The notes beneath the pieces are model-generated. The model did no database searches and had not been told where the DNA came from. It was given only the letters and a program-made list of their open reading frames with translations. Position numbers and translations under genes: made by a program. Below are positions 1 to 6,190 of a DNA stretch of 7,925 bases, piece after piece (within the stretch, counting starts at the first letter, position 1; the number at the start of each line of letters is the position of its first letter). Source of the DNA: CBDUQN01 sp965369375 (lineage in GTDB: Bacteria; Krumholzibacteriota; Krumholzibacteriia; Krumholzibacteriales; Krumholzibacteriaceae); NCBI GenBank assembly GCA_965369375.1, contig CBDUQN010000116.1, positions 1-7,925 on the forward strand, read 5' to 3'.

Positions 1-33
1 ATAAAGAAAGGAGACGTGTGGGAAGAGGAATAG
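1..33 (+). CDS. Possible C-terminal end of an upstream gene (partial)
   Basis: Read in the first frame, the window opens with ten codons, IKKGDVWEEE, followed by a TAG stop at 31-33. The short charged tail is typical of a real protein end. The gene would converge on bioY with about 104 bases between the stops. Ten codons are too few to name a product, and an open frame this short is expected by chance, so this is only a suggestion. Confidence 0.25.
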   Translation: MKKGDVWEEE

Positions 34-137
34 ACAAGGTGACGGCGGGGACGGAAAGGGACTGCGAAGCGGGAACGAGATGGGACGAAGCAACGGTGGG
101 GAAATTGGTTCGGCGGACACGGGACATCAGTTCTGAT
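34..137. other. Purine-rich intergenic stretch downstream of bioY
   Basis: No convincing gene is seen here. The + strand is strongly purine-rich, with G runs at 47-50, 58-60, 71-73, 82-84, 98-101 and 121-123. I found no stem followed by a T-run for bioY termination; the only inverted repeat is the five-base ATCAG/CTGAT pair at 126-137 with a two-base loop, which is too tight to be a terminator. A minus-strand frame starting at 127 stays open to the window edge but has no ribosome site and reads as low-complexity sequence. Confidence 0.4.
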
Positions 138-701
138 TCATCTTCGCCCGGCTATCGATGCAGCGACGACCGCTTTGATGACCTCTCCGAGAGCGAACGG
201 GACAATGCCGATCGTGACGGCCTGTGCGAGATTCAATTGCAGGATCAGCGCGAGGTAGAGCGAACCCGAGACAAGGATAAGGGCCGATCCGCACAGCGCG
301 CCGGAAATAACAGCCATGCGGTTCCCTCCGAGCGTATTGTATATCCAGCCGGCGATCAGGGCCGCCGCGGGGAATGCGATCAAATATCCGCCGGTGGGGC
401 CGAGAAAGTGAACAGGCCCGAAACCGAATCCGGCGAAAACAGGAACACCGGCCGCGCCGAGCGCGAGATAGGTGAGCATCGTGTAAAATCCGTCACGCGG
501 ACCGAGCGTAATGCCGGCCATGACGACAAAGAGCGTTTGCAGCGTCACCGGCACCGGTGTAAATGGCAGCCGCACTGCAAGTTGCGCCCCAAGAGCGGCG
601 AATATTACAAACGCGAATATCCTTGCCGTTCTTCGCAACGCACCCGATGAAATTATGTTCGGAACAGTCAACTCTCTGATATCAACCATGTGAGCATGCA
701 A
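138..701 (-). CDS. bioY: BioY-family biotin transporter substrate-binding (S) subunit
   Basis: This is the membrane subunit that binds biotin in energy-coupling-factor (ECF) transporters. It works with a shared EcfT membrane protein and EcfA ATPases, none of which is encoded in the window. The 187-residue length is normal for the family. Visible family motifs are PFTPVPVTLQT (46-56), GVPVFAGF (85-92), GPTGGYL (101-107) and the C-terminal PFALGEVIK (168-176). Hydrophobic segments lie at about 28-44, 52-67, 72-90, 104-122, 130-153 and 158-185, as expected for a six-helix S subunit. The start is TTG at 701: an AGGAGG sits nine bases upstream, whereas the in-frame ATG at 689 would be 21 bases from it. 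A promoter-like pair lies just upstream. No BirA-like operator palindrome is visible, so biotin control is not shown. The identification is firm; the substrate is inferred from the family. Confidence 0.95.
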   Translation of the reverse strand: MHAHMVDIRELTVPNIISSGALRRTARIFAFVIFAALGAQLAVRLPFTPVPVTLQTLFVVMAGITLGPRDGFYTMLTYLALGAAGVPVFAGFGFGPVHFLGPTGGYLIAFPAAALIAGWIYNTLGGNRMAVISGALCGSALILVSGSLYLALILQLNLAQAVTIGIVPFALGEVIKAVVAASIAGRR

Positions 702-710
702 CGTATTCTT

Positions 711-716
711 CCTCCT
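711..716 (-). promoter_or_regulatory. Strong Shine-Dalgarno that sets the bioY TTG start
   Basis: The minus strand reads AAGGAGGAAG over 717-708. The AGGAGG core is nine bases from the TTG at 701, good spacing for initiation there and too far from the next in-frame ATG at 689. This is why the non-ATG start is preferred. Confidence 0.7.
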
Positions 717-746
717 TCATAATCTGTATATCAATAGCGCTTGCCC

Positions 747-776
747 ATCTTACTGCAAAAATACAACAGGCGTCAA
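747..776 (-). promoter_or_regulatory. Candidate sigma-70-type promoter for bioY
   Basis: On the minus strand a TTGACG hexamer at 776-771 is followed after 18 bases by TAAGAT at 752-747. Transcription would start near 740, giving a leader of about 40 bases with the Shine-Dalgarno in place. The -35 box overlaps the stop codon of the upstream gene (773-775), so bioY could be transcribed independently of its neighbour. This is a match by eye to the consensus only. Confidence 0.45.
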
Positions 777-1450
777 TTGGCCTTTTTCGTCCCGCCGCCA
801 CTTTCCGCGACGGTTACATTGCCGAGATAGTAATTCGCGGTGATATCGATATGGTTGAGTATTTTTTTGCTCTCAGCCGGACCGGTGCGCCTGACTCTAT
901 ATTTGGACTTGGTTGTAACGAGCACACTGAAAAACTCGTACAAGATAATTCTCAATGTCATGAGATACCGGTAGTTGACTTCGAGTTTCTCAGGATACTT
1001 CTTGTGGCGGTTCTTCTTGAGTTCGAAGAGGGTGGAAAATTCCTCTTTCGTGCCTTTGATGAAAATATCCCTGTGCCGTTGATTCATCCGATCCCTGATT
1101 TTCTCCTCCATTTTTCTGAACATCGAGTTTATCTTTTCGTCTTTGAGATCGTTTTTGTCTTCGAGCCTGAGAAGCAGATCGATAAACGCCTCTCCCTCGA
1201 CAATGAGGTCATGTAGAAACACTATGTTCTTTTCGAGTGAGATCTCGTATTCCTTCGCACCCATTCGCTGCCGCTTGTCCTCGAGAAGCTGGGTGAGATT
1301 ATTGCGAAAGACGTCGGGAGACGGATACGTCTTCTTCAGATGTTCCGAGAATGTCACGATGACTTCCTCGATGCTCGCATCTTTGTATTTCATCACATCC
1401 ACCGGCCTTAAATGCAAGGGGCAGTCCGTGCCCGCCCTCAGGAAATTCAA
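773..1450 (-). CDS. Hypothetical charged, helical protein of unknown function
   Basis: I do not recognise this protein. It is up to 225 residues long, with no signal peptide and no catalytic motif I can name. Most of it is rich in Lys, Glu, Asp and Arg and looks alpha-helical, for example residues 97-160. One hydrophobic patch at about 163-178 (YLMTLRIILYEFFSVLV) could be a buried helix. The tail is GGGTKKAN. The start is uncertain: the longest frame begins with TTG at 1450, which has no clear ribosome site; the ATG at 1393 and GTG at 1396 have a weak AAGG 9-12 bases upstream. The first 19 residues include FLRAGTDCPLHL, which could be a genuine beta strand, so I keep the long form. GC counted over 901-1200 is about 43%, against about 58-62% in two 60-base samples of the neighbouring peptidase gene, hinting at transfer or a different selective regime. 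The bioY gene follows on the same strand after 71 bases. Confidence 0.75.
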   Translation of the reverse strand: MNFLRAGTDCPLHLRPVDVMKYKDASIEEVIVTFSEHLKKTYPSPDVFRNNLTQLLEDKRQRMGAKEYEISLEKNIVFLHDLIVEGEAFIDLLLRLEDKNDLKDEKINSMFRKMEEKIRDRMNQRHRDIFIKGTKEEFSTLFELKKNRHKKYPEKLEVNYRYLMTLRIILYEFFSVLVTTKSKYRVRRTGPAESKKILNHIDITANYYLGNVTVAESGGGTKKAN

Positions 1451-1452
1451 TA

Positions 1453-1483
1453 ATTTTATTGCGCCCGCTACGCTCGATAAAAT
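1453..1483. repeat. Inverted repeat next to the start of the 773-1450 gene
   Basis: ATTTTAT at 1453-1459 pairs with ATAAAAT at 1477-1483. The stem extends inward by one G-T and one G-C pair, leaving a 13-base loop (1462-1474). It lies 2-33 bases upstream of the TTG at 1450, so it could be an operator or an mRNA hairpin, or mean nothing. A smaller palindrome, CGATAAAATCG, overlaps its right arm at 1475-1485. Confidence 0.35.
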
Positions 1484-1565
1484 CGTTATTAATTACAGCG
1501 TAAGTCTGCTAGAATTCGAGCTTCACAAAGGGTGATCGATTCCGAGCAATCCGTACTGTGCGATA

Positions 1566-1594
1566 ACGATAAGTCCCAATCCCGAGGCGGTCAA
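1566..1594 (-). promoter_or_regulatory. Candidate promoter for the 773-1450 gene
   Basis: On the minus strand TTGACC at 1594-1589 is followed after 17 bases by TATCGT at 1571-1566. The -35 box matches five of six consensus bases and the -10 box four of six. Transcription would start near 1559, giving a leader of about 110 bases that includes the inverted repeat at 1453-1483. The match is by eye only. Confidence 0.3.
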
Positions 1595-1676
1595 CCGTAT
1601 ATCTCGACTCCGAGAGGCGAATCAACACCACGCATGAAAACAGGCACCGGAAAAAACGCTGTAACTAATTATAAAT

Positions 1677-1683
1677 AAAGGAG
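1677..1683 (+). promoter_or_regulatory. Ribosome binding site of the M14 peptidase gene
   Basis: AAAGGAG lies six bases before the ATG at 1690 and fixes this start, which also leaves a complete signal peptide at the N-terminus. Confidence 0.75.
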
Positions 1684-1689
1684 TAAACA

Positions 1690-4296
1690 ATGAGACAATC
1701 CGTCATCTCAATCCTTGTCTTCATGCTGATCATTCTCCTCGTTCAGCCGGCTTCCCACGCGGCGGCGCTGCAATCGCCGGAAGAATATTTCGGGTTCAGG
1801 ATGGGGACCGACCGCAAGCTCGTCGACTACGAGGAGACGAGAGAGTACCTGGAAAAGCTCGCCGCCGCCTCCCCACGCGTCGAACTGTGGAATGCCGGCG
1901 AATCGACACTCGGCAAACCGTTTGTCATGGTGGTCCTTTCCTCGCCCGATAATGTAAAAAACGTGCAAAAATACATAGACATATCAAAGCGTTTGGCCGA
2001 CCCGCGCCGCCTCTCCGCAGATGAAGCCCGCACGCTCGCCCGAGAGGGCAAGATCCTCGTTATGATCACGAGCAATCTTCACTCTACAGAGATCGGATCC
2101 GCCCAGATGTCGCTCGAGCTCGCCTATGACATCGCCGCGGAGCGAAACGAAACGTTGAATCGCGCTCTCGAGGAATCGATCCTCTTCCTCCTGCCTTCTA
2201 TCAATCCCGACGGCACCCAGATGATCGTCGACTGGTACGAGAAGTGGGTCGGGACGGACTACGAAGGCTGCCGCATGCCGTGGCTCTACCACCACTATGC
2301 GGGACACGACAACAACCGTGACTGGTTCATGCTGAACCTCGCCGAAACGCGCGTCGTCTTCGACCTCTACTTCCGCGATGTCGTTCCGCAGGTGATTCTC
2401 GACATGCACCAGATGTGGAGTACGGGGGCGCGACTCTTCGTTCCGCAGTTCTATCCGCCTGCGAACGTGAATGTCGATCCGATTATCTACCGGTCTGTCG
2501 GGCTCCTCGGCTACTTCATGCAACTCGAGTGCGAAGAGCGCGGATACAAGGGCGTCATAAGCGACGCCTACTTCACCGCCTACTGGGAAGGCACATCGAT
2601 GATGACCCCCTGGTGGCACAACCAGATCGGATTGCTCAGCGAGATGGCGAGTGTGAGAATGGCAACCCCGATCTACATAGAAGAAGGGGAGCTTCAGGGC
2701 GGCAGCAAGGGATTCCCGCGCTACGAGCACCGGATAAATTTCCCGAATCCCTGGCCGGGGGGATGGTGGCGCCTCAGGGATATCGTCGATTACGAACTCG
2801 CCATATCGGAAGCGCTCCTCGACTGCTGCGCGCAGCACAGCGAGCGATTCCTGCATAACTTTTACCTGATGGGCGAACGCGGCGTCGAGAAGGGAAAGAC
2901 CGAAGCTCCCTACGGCTTCGTATTCCCCGCTCCGCACCGGGACCCCGTAACGGCGGCGCGCCTCGTCGAAGCGCTCATGCTCGGCGGCATCGAGGTTCGA
3001 AGAGCTAAAAAAGATTTCGAGGTAGAGGATCGCATCTATCGTGCAGGCTCGTTCGTCATCCGCTGCGACCAGCCGTATCGCGCCTACGTGAAAGATCTCC
3101 TCGAGATCCAGGATTACCCAGATATCAGGGCGAGCAAGCGGGAGACGTTTGTCCGTCCCTACGATGTCACCGGTTGGACGGTGCCGATGCAGATGGGTGT
3201 GGCATGCAAGCAGATAAACGAGCCGTTCTTTACGGAACTCGAACTGCTCGGCGAGTTTCCGTACCCCGAAACGGTATTCCCGGATGAGAGCGGCTGGGGG
3301 TACTTCCTTACGCCGGCATCGAACGCTTCGTATCATGCAGCTTCAGCCCTTTTGAAGGAAGGATACACCGTTTACCGCGCCGATGATGCGGTAACGCCGC
3401 GCGACGAATCATCGGTTGCGATTCCCGAAGGGGCATTTCTCATACCGAATCAGAAGAAGCTCCCGAATCTGGGGGCGGAGCTCTGCCGGAAGACGCACGC
3501 CGCCTTCGTCCCGGTCGATGTGGAACCGACCGTTTACCGCCACACCTTGAAACCGGCCAAGACCGCCCTTTTCAAACCGTGGCTCGCCAGCATGGACGAG
3601 GGATGGACGCGCCTGCTCTTTGACACGAACAGCGTGCCGTACACGAATGTCAGCAACGAGGATGTCAAGAAAGGGGATATAGACGAGTATCACGTGCTCG
3701 TGATACCGGATATCCCCCCGTCGGTCATCAAGGAGGGAAAGCCATCCGGCAAGCGGGCATACTTCTTCCGCCCCCTGCCGCCGGAGTATACCGGCGGGAT
3801 CGAAAAAGAAGGCGTTGAAAACATAAAGAAATTCGTCGAAAACGGCGGGACGCTGATCTGCTTCGACTCGTCGTGCGACTTCGCGATAGAGACCTTCAAG
3901 CTGCCGATCAGAAATGTTCTGAAGGACGTGAGCCACGATGATTTCTACTGTCCGGGAACGATCCTCGAAGCCTCGTTCAAGCAGGGCCACCCGATTACCT
4001 ACGGAATGCCGGAGACCGGATATATCCTCTTTGCAAACAGTCCGGCCTTTTCGACGACGATTCCCTGGGGCAACGTCGACAGGTCTGTTCTTGCGAGCTA
4101 TACAAAGAAAAATCCAAAAGCGAGCGGCCTGCTTATCGGCGGCGAACGGCTCCACCGGCGCTCGGCGCTCATCGAGGTCACCTACGGCGGGGGCAAGATT
4201 ATCCTCTTCGGCTTCAGGCCGCAGCACCGCTGCCAAACGGCCGGCACGTACAAGCTCGTTTTCAACGCGATCCTCGAGGCCCGCTCGAGCATCTAA
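1690..4296 (+). CDS. Secreted M14-family zinc carboxypeptidase-like protein with C-terminal amidotransferase-like domain
   Basis: This is a predicted exported metallopeptidase of 868 residues. A signal peptide is clear: a hydrophobic core at about 5-19, then a small-residue ASHAAA stretch with likely cleavage near residue 24. The M14 catalytic domain covers about 40-370. Zinc ligands are H131 and E134 (HSTE) and H240 (DMHQM). Supporting motifs are NPDG (172-175) and HDNNRDW (206-212, the region that binds the substrate carboxylate in carboxypeptidase A). E318 in LLSEMAS fits the general base. The spacings (106 residues H131-H240, 78 residues H240-E318) resemble those of carboxypeptidase A, so the enzyme should be active. 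Residues about 640-868 look like a class I glutamine amidotransferase-like fold, with VLVIPDIPP at 669-677, FVENGGTLICFDSS at 715-728 and GGGKIILFGFRPQ at 833-845. There is no GxCxG nucleophile elbow, so this part is probably structural or binding. Family members of this size occur in Bacteroidota and Gemmatimonadota. The substrate is unknown. The next gene starts 139 bases downstream with its own promoter. Confidence 0.93.
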   Translation: MRQSVISILVFMLIILLVQPASHAAALQSPEEYFGFRMGTDRKLVDYEETREYLEKLAAASPRVELWNAGESTLGKPFVMVVLSSPDNVKNVQKYIDISKRLADPRRLSADEARTLAREGKILVMITSNLHSTEIGSAQMSLELAYDIAAERNETLNRALEESILFLLPSINPDGTQMIVDWYEKWVGTDYEGCRMPWLYHHYAGHDNNRDWFMLNLAETRVVFDLYFRDVVPQVILDMHQMWSTGARLFVPQFYPPANVNVDPIIYRSVGLLGYFMQLECEERGYKGVISDAYFTAYWEGTSMMTPWWHNQIGLLSEMASVRMATPIYIEEGELQGGSKGFPRYEHRINFPNPWPGGWWRLRDIVDYELAISEALLDCCAQHSERFLHNFYLMGERGVEKGKTEAPYGFVFPAPHRDPVTAARLVEALMLGGIEVRRAKKDFEVEDRIYRAGSFVIRCDQPYRAYVKDLLEIQDYPDIRASKRETFVRPYDVTGWTVPMQMGVACKQINEPFFTELELLGEFPYPETVFPDESGWGYFLTPASNASYHAASALLKEGYTVYRADDAVTPRDESSVAIPEGAFLIPNQKKLPNLGAELCRKTHAAFVPVDVEPTVYRHTLKPAKTALFKPWLASMDEGWTRLLFDTNSVPYTNVSNEDVKKGDIDEYHVLVIPDIPPSVIKEGKPSGKRAYFFRPLPPEYTGGIEKEGVENIKKFVENGGTLICFDSSCDFAIETFKLPIRNVLKDVSHDDFYCPGTILEASFKQGHPITYGMPETGYILFANSPAFSTTIPWGNVDRSVLASYTKKNPKASGLLIGGERLHRRSALIEVTYGGGKIILFGFRPQHRCQTAGTYKLVFNAILEARSSI

Positions 4297-4373
4297 TCGA
4301 GCAGCTTGCGCTTCTTCGGATTGTACCCGCAGAGATCCGTCCGGGCCCTGTCCGGAGCGATTCCATCGACATA

Positions 4374-4402
4374 TTGATAATCATCCCTAACACGTGTATA
4401 CT
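4374..4402 (+). promoter_or_regulatory. Sigma-70-type promoter of the GWxTD lipoprotein gene
   Basis: TTGATA (4374-4379) and TATACT (4397-4402) are separated by exactly 17 bases, and each matches the consensus at five of six positions. Transcription would start near 4409, giving a leader of about 27 bases before the ATG at 4436. It also argues against the upstream in-frame GTG at 4394, which would lie inside the promoter. Confidence 0.65.
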
Positions 4403-4425
4403 AAGAATGTATTCACGCCAGCAAC

Positions 4426-4430
4426 GGGGA
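4426..4430 (+). promoter_or_regulatory. Ribosome binding site for the ATG at 4436
   Basis: GGGGA lies five bases before the ATG at 4436. It is modest in strength but well placed. It supports this start over the GTG at 4394, as does the lipoprotein signal that follows directly. Confidence 0.5.
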
Positions 4431-4435
4431 TCGAG

Positions 4436-6019
4436 ATGATCAGATTATATATAGTCAAAGCCGTCATCACAATATCAGCCGCTCTGCTGATTGTCTCTTG
4501 CCGCCCTGCTCTGGTCTTCCCCCAGTACGAATACGTGGAATTGTACGGCGAAAAAGAGCTCGTGGAGTATCTCCCCGCCGGTGAGCGGCAGGCGTACTAT
4601 GCGCTGCGCTACCTGATGAACAAGTATCAGCGCAAACAGTTCCTTCTGCTCGATACGCCCGAGCAGCACACCACCTGGATAGATCGCTTCTGGAAGCAGC
4701 TCGATCCCACGCCGACGACCGAGAAAAACGAACGAAAGATAGAGCACCGCAGAAGGGTCAATGAGGCGGTCGTCAATTACTGGAGGAGTAAACCACCGGG
4801 CTGGGACCGGCGCGGTGAGATACTGATCCGTTTCGGCTCTCCCGACCATAAGGAGAGAACGTGGGCGCACATCGGCTATGGCGAGCAGCGAAGTCCCGGT
4901 GTGATCTGGTACTATTACTCGCTCGGATTTCTCGTCTCGTTCGTCGATGAATTCCTCAACGGCGATTACACCTATTTCAAGGATCATTATTCGTTCGACT
5001 ACATCGATTTTCTTCGAAGGGAAAACATTGCCCACGATGCCCGCTCCGAGCTCGGAAGAGCGGCGGGGGCTTCTTCTCGATCGATGATGATTCTCCCCCA
5101 GCACATGGACCCGCATTTCGGAGATCCGAGCTACGCGCTCAATCCAAACTTTATCGAGCACTATGCCGCCAGTGACCTCTCCCAAATTGTTATCAAGAAC
5201 GCCGAGAAGAACAGGCCGACGAACTACGAGCATTACTGGGCGGACAAGGCCGCCGATAACTTTTTCATGTACTTAAAGGAGCGGCCCTTCCTGCACACCT
5301 GCGATCTCATCGAGAGCAGGCTTCCCACATTCTTCGATGTGACGGCGTTCAGGGGCGGCCCCGGGATCGTGCGCACCGAGGTCAGCTTCGAAGTGCCGGC
5401 ACATGAGATCGACTTCAGGATGATCGACGGGGCTTACCGGGCAAAAGTCGACCTCTCGGTGCTCGTCAGTGACTATGCGATGAACGAGATCTGTTTCGCT
5501 GAAAGCGAGATCGTGGCCGCTGCTCCTACCGAGGAGAGCGTGAACGGGGCGAGCCTGCTCCCCGGTCAGGTGATCCTGAGCCTCGAGCCCGGTTACTACC
5601 GCCTCGCCGTCGAAGCGGTCGACCGGCGAACCGGCAAGCGGGGAGGCTATACCACAAACCTCGAACTCGGTTGTCTCGATACCTGCCTCGTGCTGAGCGA
5701 CATACAGTTCGCGAGCAGCATCAGGGAAACGGAAGAGGGAGGAAGGTTCGTCAAAGGGAACCTCGAGGTAGTGCCGCATCCGCTGCACGCATATCTGAAG
5801 CCGTTCCCTCTCACCTTCTACTTCGAGATATACGGGCTCGACGCCGATCGTGAGGGAATGACATTTTATTCGATCGAGTACAGCATTATTCCGCTGGAAA
5901 AGAGGCGCTGGGGACCGGTGCTCAAGGAGATAACGACGGCGGTAAGCTCGAAGTTCCAAACAACGGGGTACGGCTCAATGCAGCCGCAGCGGCTCGAGAT
6001 CGCAACGGACAACCTGTGA
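4436..6019 (+). CDS. Lipoprotein with GWxTD-type domain (main frame, C-terminus lost by frameshift)
   Basis: This is a 527-residue predicted lipoprotein. The start at 4436 gives a short lipoprotein signal, MIRLYIVKAV followed by a hydrophobic stretch and the lipobox IVSC with Cys22, so the mature protein should be anchored to a membrane. Residues about 55-145 match the GWxTD domain: FWKQLDPTPTT (85-95), NER (98-100), a helix rich in Arg and Glu, then GWDRRGEILIRFGSPD (122-137). The usual signature is GWxTDRG; here the TD is missing. A beta-rich region follows from about 300 to the end, with strands such as EVSFEVPAHEIDF (315-327) and FYFEIYGLDADREGMTF (461-477). The C-terminal part around QTTGYGSMQPQRLEI (508-522) stops at TGA 6017-6019 in the middle of a beta domain; the missing end is present in another frame. 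The biochemical role of GWxTD proteins is not established. The gene follows the secreted peptidase on the same strand but has its own promoter. Confidence 0.88.
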   Translation: MIRLYIVKAVITISAALLIVSCRPALVFPQYEYVELYGEKELVEYLPAGERQAYYALRYLMNKYQRKQFLLLDTPEQHTTWIDRFWKQLDPTPTTEKNERKIEHRRRVNEAVVNYWRSKPPGWDRRGEILIRFGSPDHKERTWAHIGYGEQRSPGVIWYYYSLGFLVSFVDEFLNGDYTYFKDHYSFDYIDFLRRENIAHDARSELGRAAGASSRSMMILPQHMDPHFGDPSYALNPNFIEHYAASDLSQIVIKNAEKNRPTNYEHYWADKAADNFFMYLKERPFLHTCDLIESRLPTFFDVTAFRGGPGIVRTEVSFEVPAHEIDFRMIDGAYRAKVDLSVLVSDYAMNEICFAESEIVAAAPTEESVNGASLLPGQVILSLEPGYYRLAVEAVDRRTGKRGGYTTNLELGCLDTCLVLSDIQFASSIRETEEGGRFVKGNLEVVPHPLHAYLKPFPLTFYFEIYGLDADREGMTFYSIEYSIIPLEKRRWGPVLKEITTAVSSKFQTTGYGSMQPQRLEIATDNL

Positions 6020-6108
6020 AGGGGACCTTCAAGCTCAATGTGACCGTTACCGACCGGAGAAGTTACGAGGTGGCGCACAGGAGCGCCCGTTTCTCGATCC
6101 TCGAATAA
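6016..6108 (+). pseudogene. Out-of-frame C-terminal end of the GWxTD lipoprotein
   Basis: From GTG at 6016 the -1 frame reads 30 residues, beginning VKGTFKLNVTVTDRR and ending RSARFSILE, before TAA at 6106-6108. It looks like the closing beta strands of the preceding protein and joins smoothly to its ATDNL ending. One extra base between about 6013 and 6016 would restore a continuous protein of 557-558 residues. No ribosome site is seen for it as a separate gene. No slippery heptamer of the X XXY YYZ type is seen at the junction, so a real one-base loss or a sequencing or assembly error is more likely than programmed frameshifting. Confidence 0.8.
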
Positions 6109-6190
6109 TATACCGCAGCGATATCACGCCGAACCCGGCAACACGTCTCTTGCCCTGTGATCGATTGGCCGTGATGAAATTACAATTGAC
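6109..6190. other. Convergent intergenic region with weak hairpin
   Basis: This lies between two genes that converge. GGCAA (6137-6141) pairs with TTGCC (6150-6154) around an eight-base loop, and an outer pair ATCACG (6123-6128) with CGTGAT (6170-6175) encloses it. Together they could form a two-tier structure serving as a terminator in both directions, but no T-run follows on either strand, so the call is tentative. Confidence 0.3.

Larger units (their letters stand above)
1451..1689. other. Divergent intergenic region
   Basis: This 239-base region separates the minus-strand hypothetical gene from the plus-strand peptidase gene and must hold the promoters of both. It contains the inverted repeat at 1453-1483, a minus-strand promoter candidate at 1566-1594, a direct CGATAA doublet at 1561-1572 and an AT-rich block at 1661-1680 before the peptidase ribosome site. 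I found no convincing -35/-10 pair for the peptidase gene: TATAAA at 1670-1675 would place the transcript start beyond the Shine-Dalgarno region. No RNA gene or further protein gene is seen. Confidence 0.6.
4297..4435. other. Intergenic region between the peptidase and GWxTD genes
   Basis: The region carries the promoter at 4374-4402 and the ribosome site of the next gene. A TCCGG/CCGGA inverted repeat around 4340-4356 has a five-base stem, a loop of about seven bases and no T-run, so it is not a convincing terminator. The minus strand has an open 35-codon frame without a start codon, ending in TAG at 4295-4293. Confidence 0.5.

Noticed and set aside
1..127. Minus-strand frame starting with ATG at 127 and open to the window edge
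   Set aside because: No ribosome site, and the translation is a low-complexity Ser/Pro/Leu-rich sequence explained by the pyrimidine-rich strand.
18..650. Long plus-strand frame of 210 codons opposite bioY
   Set aside because: It is antisense to a clear BioY gene, its protein is an unnatural mix of Arg, Glu and Asp, and it has no ribosome site or family motif.
702..772. Biotin-repressor operator upstream of bioY
   Set aside because: No TTGTTAACC-like or TTATMKATAA-like palindrome is present, so no specific regulator can be proposed from the sequence.
1984..3336. 450-codon minus-strand frame within the peptidase gene
   Set aside because: It mirrors a confident M14 gene with intact catalytic motifs; the translated protein is rich in Arg, Glu, Val and His in the manner of an antisense shadow.
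4394..4435. GTG at 4394 as start of the GWxTD gene
   Set aside because: It lies inside the promoter and upstream of the expected transcript start. It would also put 14 residues before the lipoprotein signal. The ATG at 4436 has a ribosome site and a proper signal.
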